NCBI RefSeq assembly: GCF_001659685.2
Contig: NZ_LXYE02000053.1
Coordinates: 1-64,000 of the forward strand
Length of the DNA stretch: 64,000 nucleotides
Origin: Labilibacter marinus
Lineage (GTDB): Bacteria; Bacteroidota; Bacteroidia; Bacteroidales; Marinilabiliaceae
Direction of reading: 5' to 3'
Part shown: positions 15,345 through 24,049 of the stretch, in pieces
How positions within the stretch are numbered: the stretch's first letter is position 1
How the letters are laid out: every line of letters begins with the position of its first letter
Notes under the pieces: generated by a model
The model's input: only the letters and a program-made list of their open reading frames with translations
Databases searched by the model: none
Told to the model about the DNA's origin: nothing
Made by a program: the position numbers and the translations under genes

Positions 15345-16112
15345 CTAAATCATCGTTAAAATAGCACTTAAGGCTATTATACTTAGGTAAAAAACTACTT
15401 CGGTAACTTGTTGCATGGTGCCGAGGCAATCGCCCACATAACCACCAATCCACTTTTTAAAATATTTCTCTAACCATATTTTTGTGATGATTAAAGGAAT
15501 TATAATAAAGAAGACTTGCCAATTCATAAAAAACAGAAAAGATGCAAGACCTATGATAATAGCGATCCAAAGATCTGTAATGTGCAGATTCTTGGTCACT
15601 GGTTTTACCTTACTCAATTCATCCTCTCGAACATAGGGTAGGTTGTACATGGTAGAAACTGCGAACGTTCGACTGATACTATGTCCAGCGATTAACGCAG
15701 GAATTACATAGGCTTGAGGCAAAGAACTAAGCGCAAGAAACTTTAACATTAAAAGTAATATCATACCTATCATGCCGTAAGCACCTACCCTTGAGTCTTT
15801 CATTATTTCAAGGATTTTTTCCGTAGTCCAGCCTCCTCCAAAGCCATCGCAAACATCGGCAAATCCATCTTCATGAAAAGCACCCGTTAATAAAACCGTA
15901 CTCACCATGGACAATAAAATGCTAATGCTATTGGGGAATAAAAAGCTGCTAGCCCAGTACACCAATGCTCCTCCTGCTCCAACAATTATCCCGACCAAGG
16001 GAAAGTACCGATTGCACTTATTAAGGTTTGCCTCTGAATATCCAACCCAACTAGGAACTGGTATACGGGTGATAAACATTAATGCTGTAAAAAATAATTT
16101 TATCTCTTTCAT
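15345..16112 (-). CDS. cobS: Adenosylcobinamide-GDP ribazoletransferase (cobalamin synthase)
   Basis: An integral membrane enzyme that joins adenosylcobinamide-GDP with alpha-ribazole (phosphate) to make adenosylcobalamin. The 255-residue product has about six hydrophobic segments, the early ITRIPVP motif and the metal-binding region FHEDGFADVCDGFGGGW followed by MKDSRVGAYG, all typical of CobS. It is 4 bases upstream of cobC, and 67 bases downstream of cobT. The start ATG at 16112 is supported by the normal N-terminus MKEIKLFFTALMFITRIPVP. Confidence 0.96.
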   Translation of the reverse strand: MKEIKLFFTALMFITRIPVPSWVGYSEANLNKCNRYFPLVGIIVGAGGALVYWASSFLFPNSISILLSMVSTVLLTGAFHEDGFADVCDGFGGGWTTEKILEIMKDSRVGAYGMIGMILLLMLKFLALSSLPQAYVIPALIAGHSISRTFAVSTMYNLPYVREDELSKVKPVTKNLHITDLWIAIIIGLASFLFFMNWQVFFIIIPLIITKIWLEKYFKKWIGGYVGDCLGTMQQVTEVVFYLSIIALSAILTMI

Positions 16113-16179
16113 GTTTTAAACTAGTATCAAGACCCAGGTATTTAAACCATTGACCAATGACTAATGACCATTGTACTAT

Positions 16180-17214
16180 TTAATCCTTATTAGAAACGCC
16201 AGCATCTTCGAAACTACTCATCTCGTTAAAAAAGTTAACTGCGCTTTGAATGATTGGATAAGCAATGGCACTTCCAGTACCTTCACCTAATCGCATGCTG
16301 ATATCTAAAACGGGTTCTGCTTTTAAATGTTCTAACATTAAAGCGTGACCTTTTTCGTGCGATTTATGAGAGAAAATACAATAATCTAACACTTTGTTAT
16401 TAATTTCAGAAGCAGCTAGTAAGGCCGATGTTACGATGAATCCATCAACTAATATGACCATTTTTAGCTCTGCAGCTTTAAGCATGGCTCCAGCGATAGT
16501 CGCTATTTCAAAACCACCCAATGCTGCTAAAATATCTGCTGGAGTATTTTTATCTTGATGCAAAACAACCGCTTTTTCAATGACAGCAGCTTTATGTGTT
16601 ATGCCCTTTTCATCCATTCCTGTTCCTGCTCCAGTGGCATCAATAGCGGCGCAATTTGTATAAGCAGTTAAAAGAGCTGCAGCAGCAGTAGTGTTACCAA
16701 TACCCATCTCTCCAAAACCTATAATATTGGTTCCTTCTTGATGTAACTCATCTACAATACTAGCACCATTTTTCATGGCCTGTTCACATTGCTCAGCACT
16801 CATGGCAACTTCTTTTGCAAAGTTTTTAGTCCCATGAGCTACTTTAGCATCAATCAGTTTATCGTTGCTTTTAAAGATGAAATTAACACCAGTATCAGCA
16901 ACTAATAGTTTTATATTATTCTGACGAGTAAACACGTTAATAGCAGCTCCTTCTCCTAAAAAGTTCATCACCATTTGAAAGGTTACCTCTTGTGGAAAAG
17001 GACTTACGCCTTCCTCAGTAACACCATGATCGCCCGCACATACAAGAATGGCTGGTTTTTTTAGTTCTGGAGTCAAGGTGTTTTGAATCTCGCATATCTT
17101 TTGTGCAATAGTTTCTAATTTACCTAATGAACCTAGGGGCTTGGTTTTGGTATTTATTTTATGTGTTATCTGTTCAGATAACTCTTTATTAATAGCTTGT
17201 ATATTAAAATGCAT
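16180..17214 (-). CDS. cobT: Nicotinate-nucleotide--dimethylbenzimidazole phosphoribosyltransferase
   Basis: Makes alpha-ribazole-5'-phosphate from a benzimidazole base and nicotinate mononucleotide. The 344-residue length fits. Visible motifs are TKPLGSLGKLE near the N-terminus, ILVCAGDHGVTEEGVSPFP, GEMGIGNTTAAAALL and, near the C-terminus, the catalytic-Glu region RLGEGTGSAIAYPI. It is the first cob gene. A rho-independent-like hairpin ends only 19 bases before its start codon, so it is either expressed by read-through from the upstream gene or from a promoter I could not identify. No cobalamin riboswitch is visible. Confidence 0.96.
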   Translation of the reverse strand: MHFNIQAINKELSEQITHKINTKTKPLGSLGKLETIAQKICEIQNTLTPELKKPAILVCAGDHGVTEEGVSPFPQEVTFQMVMNFLGEGAAINVFTRQNNIKLLVADTGVNFIFKSNDKLIDAKVAHGTKNFAKEVAMSAEQCEQAMKNGASIVDELHQEGTNIIGFGEMGIGNTTAAAALLTAYTNCAAIDATGAGTGMDEKGITHKAAVIEKAVVLHQDKNTPADILAALGGFEIATIAGAMLKAAELKMVILVDGFIVTSALLAASEINNKVLDYCIFSHKSHEKGHALMLEHLKAEPVLDISMRLGEGTGSAIAYPIIQSAVNFFNEMSSFEDAGVSNKD

Positions 17215-17233
17215 ATTTGAGTTTTTTAAGAAT

Positions 17234-17262
17234 AAAAAAAGCGCCTTGATATTTCAAAGCGC
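17234..17262 (-). terminator. Rho-independent terminator between outer-membrane gene and cobT
   Basis: On the minus strand, GCGCTTTGA pairs with TCAAGGCGC (one G-T pair) around a 4-base loop, followed by seven T. It ends the 269-aa gene's transcript. It lies 19 bases upstream of the cobT start codon. Confidence 0.85.
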
Positions 17263-17311
17263 CTGTAAAAATAAGTTATTTATTGGGCAAGCCATAAGGC
17301 TTATCCTATTT

Positions 17312-18121
17312 TTAAAAATTCCATCCTATTCTTAAGCCAGAAGTTATAGCCAAAGGAAAATCATCGATTCCGCCAATAAAAGCTTTGTGCAGACCAAAAT
17401 CATGATCATCTTTACCAAAGCCATATCCAACACCTACAAACCAATCTAATACAAAGCCTTGTTCAAACACCCATTGTTTACCAATGTTAAGCATCACCGC
17501 ACCTACTACATTTGTTTCTCGTTCCGGCTCGTCAATGCCGCCAAATAAACCATAAACAGGTTCGTAATCATAATTGTAGTAAGAAAAGATTAATTCGGGA
17601 CGAAAATAGGCTCCCTTAAGGATATGGGCAAAACGCTGACCTTTTATATAATAGTCGGGGCTTTTGATAAACTTATATCCTGCTTTTAAAAATACACCAG
17701 ATTCATTATAATCGCGAGTGTCCCAACCAGCACCTATAATTCCTAAGGTTGTTTCAAAGCTTCGCCCTGGACTAATACTTCTTTCGTATGTAATTTTGGT
17801 GCTATTAAATAAGGGAGAAAGGAAACCTACCTTAATGATATCCTTTTTATCCTTTACATAGTTTTCTGGGTCAAACATGGTATTGGTAAAGGTTAATTCT
17901 TTACCGTTAGCAAAAATAGCTTTGCTTACATTATTCTTGTTAATACCAAATACAACGGTCTCGCTAATTTCTGGGGTCAGATATTTTATTTCTTCATCGC
18001 CAATTTCTTTAATGGTACAATGGATGGTGTCGTTGTTGGTTTTAATTAAGCGATCCTGTGCTTTGATGTTACCTAATGCAGTAAAGGTTAGCATTAGAAC
18101 AATTAAACTTAGCTTGTTCAT
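17312..18121 (-). CDS. Predicted outer-membrane or secreted beta-rich protein, 269 aa
   Basis: No specific family is recognised. The N-terminal signal peptide ends at about residue 21 (ALGNIKA-Q). Residues 22-90 look like a small domain often found in Bacteroidota secreted proteins (DRLIKTNNDTIHCTIKEIGDEEIKYL). From about residue 95 to the end, alternating polar and hydrophobic strands finish with aromatic Phe (RIGWNF), as in outer-membrane beta-barrels. It is a single gene with its own -7 box upstream and terminator downstream. Function unknown. Confidence 0.65.
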   Translation of the reverse strand: MNKLSLIVLMLTFTALGNIKAQDRLIKTNNDTIHCTIKEIGDEEIKYLTPEISETVVFGINKNNVSKAIFANGKELTFTNTMFDPENYVKDKKDIIKVGFLSPLFNSTKITYERSISPGRSFETTLGIIGAGWDTRDYNESGVFLKAGYKFIKSPDYYIKGQRFAHILKGAYFRPELIFSYYNYDYEPVYGLFGGIDEPERETNVVGAVMLNIGKQWVFEQGFVLDWFVGVGYGFGKDDHDFGLHKAFIGGIDDFPLAITSGLRIGWNF

Positions 18122-18153
18122 TTTGTTAGGTTCTTTTAGTTATTAATTTGTTG

Positions 18154-18161
18154 CAAAGGTA
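18154..18161 (-). promoter_or_regulatory. Bacteroidota -7 box (TACCTTTG)
   Basis: On the minus strand TACCTTTG matches TAnnTTTG exactly, 33 bases before the start of the 269-aa gene. No clear -33 TTTG at the expected distance, so confidence is moderate. Confidence 0.45.
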
Positions 18162-18199
18162 TGATGCAATTTTGTATAAAGAGTTGCTTAAGCAAATTA

Positions 18200-19558
18200 T
18201 TATTTTAAAATGCCTTTAACATCGTAGCCTAATTCGTTTATAGCTTTCTCTACTTGACTTTCATCAATTTCTTTGCCAGTTATTTCTACTGTATTTATTG
18301 ATGGGCTTGCTATAACAATATTTATGCCATCTATCTTTTTAAGGTTTTTCTCAACGCTGGCTTTACAGTGACTGCAGGTCATTCCTTCAACTTGAAAGGT
18401 TTTAGTTGTTAGGTTGCCAGCAAATGAAAACTGAGACGCATTAAAGTTGGGTGCTACATTTATTGAAGAGCTTGGTGCTATAATGGAATCGTTATTTGTT
18501 TTAGTTTCTGGTTTAAGTTGAGTTTTTCTTATCTCTATATTTTTACTGAGGTATCCATAAATGATTAATCCAATTAATACTACCGTGCTGGCTATCTTCA
18601 TCCATGGAGGTAATAGTTCGTGTTGGTGATGAAGATGGGACGCATCCGTCATTTGAAACCACTCAGCAGGCAAAAAGTGGTTAATTAAAAATCCGAATAC
18701 TAAAGCTCCTCCAATAATAGATCCTAAATAGCTAAATAGAGTTTTGTTACCAAATACCTTTTTAATTATGGTGATGGTCGCTGCATTAGTAGCTGGGCCA
18801 GCCATTAGTAAAATTAATGCCGCACCAGGAGATAATCCCTTCATCATTAAAACGGCTGCTATTGGTACAGATGCTGTGGCACATAAATATAAAGGTACAG
18901 ATGCTATTAAAACCGTAAACATACTGAGTGCTTCGTTCTGAAGATATAAGGTGAAGAATTCATCGGGAATAATCGTTGATAGAACTGCAGCTATTAATAT
19001 ACCAATGATGAGCCACTTGGCTATATCCATTAAAAACTCGTTAAATCCATATTTCAAAACTCTTTGTAAGGAACGATCTTGGACGGTATTATCATTTGAA
19101 CAACATGAATCGGTGCAAGTTTCAATAGGTTCTTTTTTATCCTTAGCTAATATATTTGTGACTACGCCTCCTATCACTCCTGTAATTAAAGCGACCAATA
19201 CACGAATAATGGCAAAAGGCAAGCCTAGTAAAGAATAGGTTACTAAGATACTATCTACGCCAGTTTGGGGTGTGGAAATTAAAAATGATACGCTCGACCC
19301 TTTGGAAGCTCCATTTTTATAAAAGGATATACCAGTGGGTATTACTCCACAAGAACAGAGGGGTAGAGGTATGCCAATTAAAGCTGTATTTACTACAGAT
19401 TTAAAATTGCTCTTTCCCATATATCTGTCAATCCAATGCTGCGGAAACCAAACTTTGAGTACGCCTGCAAAAAAGAATCCCAATAATAAATATGGCGACA
19501 TAGCATTGAGTAGCTGAAATAGCTCTTGGGCAAACTCTTTAATAAAATCAAGTATCAT
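18200..19558 (-). CDS. SO_0444-type Cu/Zn efflux permease with fused HMA domain
   Basis: The 452-residue protein has an ArsP-like permease region (DUF318) with about eight to nine membrane helices. It includes GIPLPLCSCGVIPTG, with the paired Cys near the first conserved loop, and LLMAGPATNAATI. A cytoplasmic loop holds a Cys cluster (ETCTDSCCSND), a further loop is His-rich (HLHHQHE), and the C-terminus (about 385-452) is a heavy-metal-associated domain with GMTCSHCKASVEKN. This combination matches the SO_0444 family of Cu/Zn efflux transporters. The built-in HMA domain probably delivers or senses a soft metal. The exact metal cannot be read from sequence. It lies 78 bases upstream of the 269-aa gene. 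Confidence 0.85.
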   Translation of the reverse strand: MILDFIKEFAQELFQLLNAMSPYLLLGFFFAGVLKVWFPQHWIDRYMGKSNFKSVVNTALIGIPLPLCSCGVIPTGISFYKNGASKGSSVSFLISTPQTGVDSILVTYSLLGLPFAIIRVLVALITGVIGGVVTNILAKDKKEPIETCTDSCCSNDNTVQDRSLQRVLKYGFNEFLMDIAKWLIIGILIAAVLSTIIPDEFFTLYLQNEALSMFTVLIASVPLYLCATASVPIAAVLMMKGLSPGAALILLMAGPATNAATITIIKKVFGNKTLFSYLGSIIGGALVFGFLINHFLPAEWFQMTDASHLHHQHELLPPWMKIASTVVLIGLIIYGYLSKNIEIRKTQLKPETKTNNDSIIAPSSSINVAPNFNASQFSFAGNLTTKTFQVEGMTCSHCKASVEKNLKKIDGINIVIASPSINTVEITGKEIDESQVEKAINELGYDVKGILK

Positions 19559-19647
19559 AAGTACTGCTTGTAATTAGACTGTTTTGAAAATAAAACCAAT
19601 GACCAGTTTAATAAAGAAACATGGTAAATGTCATTTATGTTTTAAGC

Positions 19648-19675
19648 AAAAAAAATCCCCAAATAAGGGGATTTT
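19648..19675 (-). terminator. Terminator after lolA
   Basis: On the minus strand AAAATCCCC-TTATTT-GGGGATTTT is followed by a T run (8 T). It lies 22 bases after the lolA stop codon. Confidence 0.9.
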
Positions 19676-19696
19676 AAAATATCTTTAGAACAAGTA

Positions 19697-20338
19697 TTAT
19701 CTCATATCTATAATATCTACATCTGGGTTGGCTGCTTCATCAAACACAAACATATTATCTGCCATTGGCGTGTTTGTTTTCATATTTTTGATTAAAATGG
19801 TATAGTTGTTTCCATCTTTACCAATTTGTTTGATGCCATTCAGCTGCATATCGTTTTTCTTAATTTCAAGTTTAATTCTAGAGTATGGTTTGTCTCTATT
19901 GATAGGATAAAGGTCAATATGGTACATCACCACTCCATCCTTAGTTTTTTCACCAACAAAAGTGTACTTAAAACCTGTTTCATAAATAGTAAATATTTTT
20001 GCTGGGTTTAAAGTTTCTTCATCTTCAGGATCTGGTTCGTCCACATTTACTTCCTCGGCATCAATCATATGTGTCCACATTGTTTTTCCATCAAAGTAAG
20101 TGTCTACATCCATTAGGTTAACTTTGTATTTATCTCCTTTTATAGAGATGTCGCCATCGTATTGTTCCTGAATATCTTCTTGTTGATTTTCCATAGCAAA
20201 AGAGAAATCTGCCTCAATAGTGGTGTATGTTTTGGTTTTTGTAGATAACTGGTCTAATATTTCCTTTGCTTTTTCTGGATTCTGTCCGAATACAAATCCA
20301 GGTATAAATGCTATAAGTAAAAGTATTTTCTTCATCAT
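19697..20338 (-). CDS. lolA: LolA-like outer-membrane lipoprotein carrier
   Basis: Periplasmic chaperone that carries lipoproteins from the inner to the outer membrane. The 213-residue product has a signal peptide (MMKKILLLIAFIPGFVFG-Q), the early LDQLSTKTKTYTTIEADFSF pattern of LolA, and alternating strands through the rest, including DGKTMWTH. An acidic insert (DAEEVNVDEPDPEDEE) is a lineage-specific feature. It lies 140 bases downstream of ftsK on the same strand, an ftsK-lolA order common in Bacteroidota, and has a clear terminator. Confidence 0.85.
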   Translation of the reverse strand: MMKKILLLIAFIPGFVFGQNPEKAKEILDQLSTKTKTYTTIEADFSFAMENQQEDIQEQYDGDISIKGDKYKVNLMDVDTYFDGKTMWTHMIDAEEVNVDEPDPEDEETLNPAKIFTIYETGFKYTFVGEKTKDGVVMYHIDLYPINRDKPYSRIKLEIKKNDMQLNGIKQIGKDGNNYTILIKNMKTNTPMADNMFVFDEAANPDVDIIDMR

Positions 20339-20478
20339 ATTAAAATTAATAAAACCTTTTTGGCTGGGATGAAAAAGCAGATGTTACTTGCTACGCCATG
20401 TAGGTTGTGTTTTTATAAATTAGTTAAGCTTTATTTATTCTATAATACAGTTAGTGTTTTCAAAAACGATACCAAACT

Positions 20479-22959
20479 CTACAGGCCTTTTATTATGTGC
20501 TCTAACGAAGCTTCGTCTGGTACCAATACTTGTCGAGCTTTGCTACCTTCAAATGGTCCTACAATACCTGCAGCTTCCAGTTGATCGATAATTCTACCGG
20601 CTCTGTTGTAACCAATAGAGAACCTGCGCTGAATTAACGATGTAGAACCCGATTGGTTAGCTACCACCACACGTGCAGCTTCTTCAAAGTGAGCGTCTTT
20701 ATTACTCATATCCACTTCGCCCGCCTCGCTTGTTGAGGTGTCTCCAACGTATTCTGGTAATAACAAGGCGCTTGGATAACCTTTTTGTGAGCCGATAAAA
20801 TCATTTATTTTTTCAACTTCAGGTGTATCCACAAAGGCGCATTGAACGCGCACTAAGTCGCTTCCTTGCGAGATTAACATATCTCCACGGCCAATTAACT
20901 GGTTGGCTCCAGGTGAATCTAAAATTGTTCGGGAGTCAATCATCGAGGCTACTTTAAAGGCTACCCTAGTTGGGAAGTTGGCTTTAATAACACCTGTAAT
21001 AATATTGGTAGATGGTCGCTGTGTTGCTACAATCATATGAATACCTACGGCACGAGCCAACTGCGCAATACGTGCAATAGGCATTTCAACCTCTTTACCC
21101 GCCGTCATAATCAAATCAGCAAATTCATCAATAACCACCACAATGTATGGTAAAAAGCGATGCCCATTTTCAGGGTTAAGTGATCGTTTTACAAACTTAT
21201 GGTTGTATTCCTTAATGTTACGCGCATGGGCTTTTTTAAGTAAATCATACCTCGAATCCATTTCAATGGTTAACGAGTTTAAAGTATTCACTACTTTTTG
21301 CACATCTGTAATGATAGCTTCATCTTCATCATCTGGCAATTTAGCCAGGAAGTGGCGCTCTATTTTACTATAAATATTTAATTCAACCTTTTTAGGATCG
21401 ACTAAAACAAATTTTAATTGCGATGGATGCTTTTTGTATAACAGTGATGTGATAATAGCATTTAATCCAACCGATTTACCCTGACCTGTGGCACCCGCAA
21501 CTAACATGTGTGGCGCTTTAGCTAAATCAATCACAAAAGTTTCGTTTGAAATTGTTTTACCTAAAGCGATAGGTAATTCATATTTTGTAGTCTGAAACTT
21601 TTTAGCGCCAATAATAGATTTCATCGATACTACTTCTGGCTCACTGTTTGGTACTTCAATACCGATGGTTCCCCTGCCAGGAATAGGCGCAATAATACGA
21701 ATTCCTAAGGCTGCTAATGATAACGCAATATCATCTTCGAGGTTTTTAATTTTGGAGATTCTAACACCTGGTGCAGGAACAATTTCGTATAATGTAACAG
21801 TTGGTCCAACCGTAGCTTTAATACTTTTAATCTCAATTTTATAGTCGATGAGAGTATTTACAATCTTATCTTTATTGGAATTCAGCTCTTCATCAGTAAC
21901 AGGTTCATTACCCATATGATGATCTTCTAATAAATCAACAGGAGGTAGTTGGTACGAAGATAAATCAAGTGTTGGGTCGTAATCTCCTAAAGGCGTGTTA
22001 TCTTTTACCTCAAATACTTCATCTTCTTCCACTTTTTCAATCGTAAAGCTATCGTCTTCCGAATTCTCCGATCCTGCATTTTCAGAGATGTCTAATTCTA
22101 CCTCTGTTTTAGGTAATGTGGTTTCTGTTTCCTCGGTAGGTACTTCTTCCTCTGGAGTAATTTGTTTTACTACAAACTCTTCTTCAGGTGCTGTTTCTTC
22201 TGGAATCTCTTGTTTGTTTGCTATAACAACATCCTCAATAGCTTCTTCGTTTTGTAATAAGTCTATATCTTCTGTTTCGGGTTTAGCTTCTTCTGTAACT
22301 TTATCCGCGGGTTCTTTTGTGTCATCCGTAGCTTTAAAATAGTTTCTGATAAAAGGAGCAAAACTATCGAACGTAAATGTGACGTAAATGATAAGCGTAA
22401 AAAATAGGAATAGAATAATTCCAACATTGCCAATAGCAGCAATCAACCATTTACTCATAAAATATCCCATCTCACCACCTAGTAATATGTAGTGATTGTT
22501 AACGATATTCATAAATATATAACCCAATAAAATAGAAAGCCATGCTCCAACAAAGAAACAGTGTAAGATGGTTTTTTTTACTGAAGCCAGCTTAATATTG
22601 AAAAGCCTAAAAGCGATGACTACAAAAGCAACAATAATAGCCACAGCAGCAATACCTATACCTGAATTAATAAATAAATCGGCAAAGTATGCTCCTAGTT
22701 TACCTGTTCTGTTTTGAACTGTAATTTCGGAGTTACTGATGAATTCGAAAAAGTTAATGTTGAATTTACTACTGTCAGCGCCTCCTGTAAATATAAATGA
22801 TACGAAGGCAACCAATAGGAATATAGAATATGCTATTAGGAATAGACCAACAAAAAACCGTACTCTAAAATCACTAAGCTTCGATTTAAAGTCGGTTAAT
22901 AAATTCTGTTTGGATTTTGCCTTTGTTTTTGCTTTAGGACGTTTAGTTTTTACTCCCAT
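20479..22959 (-). CDS. ftsK: DNA translocase FtsK/SpoIIIE
   Basis: Pumps chromosomal DNA at the division septum. The 826-residue product has four N-terminal membrane helices (about 35-200) and an acidic linker of about 140 residues rich in Glu, Asp and Thr/Pro. The alpha/beta motor has Walker A AGATGQGKSVGLN, Walker B YIVVVIDEFADLI and the MIVATQRPS motif. A C-terminal gamma winged helix (FSIGYNRAGRIIDQLEAAGI) recognises orienting DNA sites. The linker is short and no insertion is seen. It is followed by lolA. Confidence 0.96.
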   Translation of the reverse strand: MGVKTKRPKAKTKAKSKQNLLTDFKSKLSDFRVRFFVGLFLIAYSIFLLVAFVSFIFTGGADSSKFNINFFEFISNSEITVQNRTGKLGAYFADLFINSGIGIAAVAIIVAFVVIAFRLFNIKLASVKKTILHCFFVGAWLSILLGYIFMNIVNNHYILLGGEMGYFMSKWLIAAIGNVGIILFLFFTLIIYVTFTFDSFAPFIRNYFKATDDTKEPADKVTEEAKPETEDIDLLQNEEAIEDVVIANKQEIPEETAPEEEFVVKQITPEEEVPTEETETTLPKTEVELDISENAGSENSEDDSFTIEKVEEDEVFEVKDNTPLGDYDPTLDLSSYQLPPVDLLEDHHMGNEPVTDEELNSNKDKIVNTLIDYKIEIKSIKATVGPTVTLYEIVPAPGVRISKIKNLEDDIALSLAALGIRIIAPIPGRGTIGIEVPNSEPEVVSMKSIIGAKKFQTTKYELPIALGKTISNETFVIDLAKAPHMLVAGATGQGKSVGLNAIITSLLYKKHPSQLKFVLVDPKKVELNIYSKIERHFLAKLPDDEDEAIITDVQKVVNTLNSLTIEMDSRYDLLKKAHARNIKEYNHKFVKRSLNPENGHRFLPYIVVVIDEFADLIMTAGKEVEMPIARIAQLARAVGIHMIVATQRPSTNIITGVIKANFPTRVAFKVASMIDSRTILDSPGANQLIGRGDMLISQGSDLVRVQCAFVDTPEVEKINDFIGSQKGYPSALLLPEYVGDTSTSEAGEVDMSNKDAHFEEAARVVVANQSGSTSLIQRRFSIGYNRAGRIIDQLEAAGIVGPFEGSKARQVLVPDEASLEHIIKGL

Positions 22960-22996
22960 TGTAATATTTAGTTTTTACCAGATGCTAGCTTGCCGA

Positions 22997-23004
22997 CAAA
23001 ATTA
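22997..23004 (-). promoter_or_regulatory. Candidate -7 box for ftsK (TAATTTTG)
   Basis: Minus-strand TAATTTTG fits TAnnTTTG, 38 bases upstream of the ftsK start codon. A matching -33 element was not found. Confidence 0.4.
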
Positions 23005-23145
23005 ATAAATGTAGTTTCTAAATAGTGATATATATCTAATTCTTTTTAAACGTAATTTCTCCTTTCTTATTATTAAGCTGAAATACAGAATTAGTAGACT
23101 AAGAAATATATCTAAGATGAATGATGTTATCGGAACTAAAAAGCC

Positions 23146-23835
23146 TTATTGGAAGTTGTGAATAAGTGTAATAATTAAATCTTCAATTTCAGATTCAGGT
23201 ACATTTTTTGATTTATTAGGGACTTTAAAAGTAGACTTTGAAGGAATATTGTAGTCAATATCTTTTGCAGTAAAATGAAAACGAACACCATTGTAGTCAA
23301 CAGAAAATTCTAGTAACAGGCCTGGAACTTCTGAAAAAGGCGTATGTCTATTGGGAATATCAATATTTATAGACTCAGCATAATAGATATCAAAGGTTGG
23401 TAAGCCTTTGAAGGTTACTTCTCCTTTTCGGCATGTTAAGCCAGCAATTTCTTTAGTCTCATCTTTAAAGTAGGTAATTTCAGGAGATACCTGATCGTTA
23501 AAAAAGAAAAAGTTTGACCTGCAAGCCCCCTTGTACATCAGTTTGTTATCCATAAAGCGAAAGATGGTTGCACAAGAATCATCGATGGCAGGAGAGAAAA
23601 AATCCAGAGCAAATACGTTAAAGCTCCCTTTGAGATTGTATCTGACTTTGTTGTCTCTAAAACTTAAAGTCATTTTGTCGGGCATCAAACTGCTTGAAGC
23701 AGACTTGCTAACTTCTTCGGGGTAATTAATGGAATATGTGACTACACCAGCACTAGGGAAATCAGACTGGTCTGCCTTAGTTTTACATCCCTGTATTATT
23801 ACAGAAAGCAGAGCTATATATATAATAAACTTCAT
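23146..23835 (-). CDS. Hypothetical lipoprotein, 229 aa
   Basis: The N-terminus has a lipobox-type signal (LLSVIIQGC, Cys at residue 17), so it is a predicted lipoprotein. The remainder is beta-rich, with a MPDKMTLSFRDNKVRYNLKG segment and ETKEIAGLTCRKGEVTF, resembling the DUF4412/GLPGLI-like secreted proteins of Bacteroidota, but I am not certain of the family. Cys residues at about 86, 99 and 132 could form disulfides. It has its own -7 box and lies between ftsK and ctlX. Function unknown. Confidence 0.65.
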   Translation of the reverse strand: MKFIIYIALLSVIIQGCKTKADQSDFPSAGVVTYSINYPEEVSKSASSSLMPDKMTLSFRDNKVRYNLKGSFNVFALDFFSPAIDDSCATIFRFMDNKLMYKGACRSNFFFFNDQVSPEITYFKDETKEIAGLTCRKGEVTFKGLPTFDIYYAESINIDIPNRHTPFSEVPGLLLEFSVDYNGVRFHFTAKDIDYNIPSKSTFKVPNKSKNVPESEIEDLIITLIHNFQ

Positions 23836-23886
23836 TCAGTTACCAGGAATGTAAAGTGTAAATTAATATTAGGTTGTCCTCTGGTT

Positions 23887-23894
23887 CAAAAGTA
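23887..23894 (-). promoter_or_regulatory. -7 box (TACTTTTG)
   Basis: Minus-strand TACTTTTG matches TAnnTTTG, 52 bases before the 229-aa lipoprotein gene. A TTG lies 16 bases further upstream, shorter than the usual spacing. Confidence 0.45.
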
Positions 23895-23989
23895 AGTATA
23901 ATAAATGAACCAATTCTTTATTTTAGTATGGAATAAAGAATTGTTTGTCAAAAATACGGCTCTATAACTTTATGTTTTTAACAAATAAC

Positions 23990-24019
23990 ATAAAAGCATC
24001 CTCATAGTTGACGATGCTT
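23990..24019 (-). terminator. Terminator after ctlX
   Basis: Minus-strand AAGCATC pairs with GATGCTT around a 12-base loop (23994-24019), followed by TTTTATG. It lies 30 bases past the ctlX stop codon. Confidence 0.7.
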
Positions 24020-24049
24020 GGTGAAGTGCTTGCTTGTGTAGTAAAACGT

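Noticed and set aside
17215-17311. Cobalamin riboswitch upstream of cobT
   Set aside because: The gap is too short and contains only a terminator hairpin; no B12-box-like GCCACTG motif was found.
21995-22342. Ser-rich plus-strand frame inside ftsK
   Set aside because: It mirrors the Glu/Thr-rich linker of FtsK.
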